From positions 1 to 31,650 of the IMG/VR virus record IMGVR_UViG_3300048597_000271: DNA of 31,650 bases, one strand, 5' to 3'. Origin of the DNA: a virus. The position numbers and the translations under genes were made by a program. A model generated the notes under the pieces. That model searched no databases. It worked only from the letters and a program-made list of their open reading frames with translations, and was not told the origin of the DNA. Positions 31,037 to 31,650 of this stretch are shown piece after piece. How positions within the stretch are numbered: position 1 is the stretch's first letter; every line of letters begins with the position of its first letter.

Positions 31037-31539
31037 CACAAGCCGCTGTAGTCGGGTGCGTTCGGTCCTTCCCGAATCTCCACACGCACGAACGCACGGC
31101 CTTCGTCTTGGTTCTTGAAGTCGAGGGCGATTCCGTACAACCCGGCGGCGAGCGAATCACCCGGGATTACACACGCGCTCACCAGTGCATCGGTGAGCGG
31201 CTTCTCAATGTTCCCAAGGTCGCGGCCGGGGTTGAGTCCCGCGCCGCCGAACAGCGTGTAACGAATGCGGAACGGCAACAGCTTCACCGGCCTGAGCGAA
31301 CCGGCGAGAAGCGGAACCGCGGTCGCAATCCATTCGCGGTACTCGGGCGTCTTGAACCGGCCCGTTCCCTTCTTCCCGTTCATGAACAGGTGATTCGTTG
31401 AGGGCGGTAGCTCGAGGTCCGCGGCCTGCGTTCCGGCGGAAATTCCGGTTTTCCGTAATTGCGGAATTTCGACCCGAACGGGCGGGCCAACGCGGGCCGA
31501 ACCGTTTGCGAGCATCCGGCGAATCGCGGGGCTGAACAC
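31036..31539 (-). CDS. RusA-like Holliday junction endonuclease
   Basis: This encodes 167 residues from GTG, with GAGG seven bases upstream. It shows a LPPSTNHLF...FKTPEYREW block and RDLGNIEKPLTDAL...IPGDS, matching the RusA core (RDLDN..K...DAL...DDS). In E. coli RusA the catalytic acids are D70, D72 and D91. Here D107 and D128 are kept, but the second acid is G109, so activity may differ. RusA resolves Holliday junctions and is common in prophage replication blocks. Confidence 0.75.
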   Translation of the reverse strand: MFSPAIRRMLANGSARVGPPVRVEIPQLRKTGISAGTQAADLELPPSTNHLFMNGKKGTGRFKTPEYREWIATAVPLLAGSLRPVKLLPFRIRYTLFGGAGLNPGRDLGNIEKPLTDALVSACVIPGDSLAAGLYGIALDFKNQDEGRAFVRVEIREGPNAPDYSGL

Positions 31540-31588
31540 CTTGGAACCTCAGAGAGAAGCGGGGAATCCGTTCCCCTGGGTCGATAGA

Positions 31589-31650
31589 TCAGTTCGCGAC
31601 GGCCGCGGCTTTCCCGCGGGCCTTGGGTTTGCCGTTCTTGTGCGTCCCGT
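31589..31650 (-). CDS. C-terminal end of a gene continuing past the window
   Basis: The last 20 codons of a frame that ends in GKPKARGKAAAVAN and the stop at 31589. It is basic and Ala-rich, with G/C third positions. The rest of the gene lies outside the window, so no function can be given. The 50 bases between it and the resolvase start hold a ribosome site but no other feature I can name. Confidence 0.4.
   Translation of the reverse strand, partial: GTHKNGKPKARGKAAAVAN

Noticed and set aside
1-31650. CRISPR array or defence system
   Set aside because: No evenly spaced direct repeats with unique spacers were seen, and no cas or toxin-antitoxin genes. The lone methylase has no restriction partner.

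Overview
The window is GC-rich bacterial DNA and splits in two. Bases 1 to about 2440 carry two ordinary host genes on the + strand: a small secreted CAP/SCP-domain protein and the chaperone htpG. From about 2680 to the right edge every supported gene is on the - strand, and the set is the late region of a tailed phage, so this is most likely one end of a prophage. The high GC, the secreted low-complexity proteins and a CPxGVC motif at the end of the trypsin-like protease suggest a planctomycete such as a Gemmata relative. That is an inference from style, not a proof. No integrase, repressor or att site was identified, and the prophage continues past 31650.

Read in the direction of transcription (right to left), the order is: (1) a nucleic-acid block with the tail of an unknown gene, a RusA-like resolvase, two micro-ORFs, small unknown genes, a D12-class adenine methylase and small zinc-ribbon proteins (31650-28375); (2) a PLD-like protein, a probable small terminase and the large terminase of the lambda GpA type (28399-25458); (3) a zinc-ribbon protein, a small protein, a lambda-type portal, a prohead protease/major capsid fusion and a capsid-decoration protein (DUF2190-like) extended by a glycine-rich repeat domain (25446-19407); (4) head-tail connectors, tail terminator, tail tube, tail-completion protein, tail assembly chaperone and tape measure (19245-14012); (5) tail-tip and fibre-like proteins, two with PKD-like domains and one with about twenty copies of a 20-residue repeat (13999-6628); (6) a holin-like protein, a secreted proline-rich protein, a papain-like cysteine protease, a membrane-anchored trypsin-like protease and small unknown genes (6544-2680). 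A bidirectional hairpin terminator at 2633-2657 separates the convergent phage and host transcripts.

The gene order is that of a long-tailed (siphovirus-like) phage. Many stop/start pairs overlap as ATGA, GTGA or TGATG, so translation along the operon is probably coupled.

The strongest unusual observations are: a canonical T TTT TTC -1 frameshift site that joins the two tail-chaperone reading frames; an exit module with two proteases and no recognisable peptidoglycan hydrolase; two large repeat-built virion proteins; a 22-bp palindromic repeat in two distant intergenic gaps; and a chain of micro-ORFs with coupled stops and starts.
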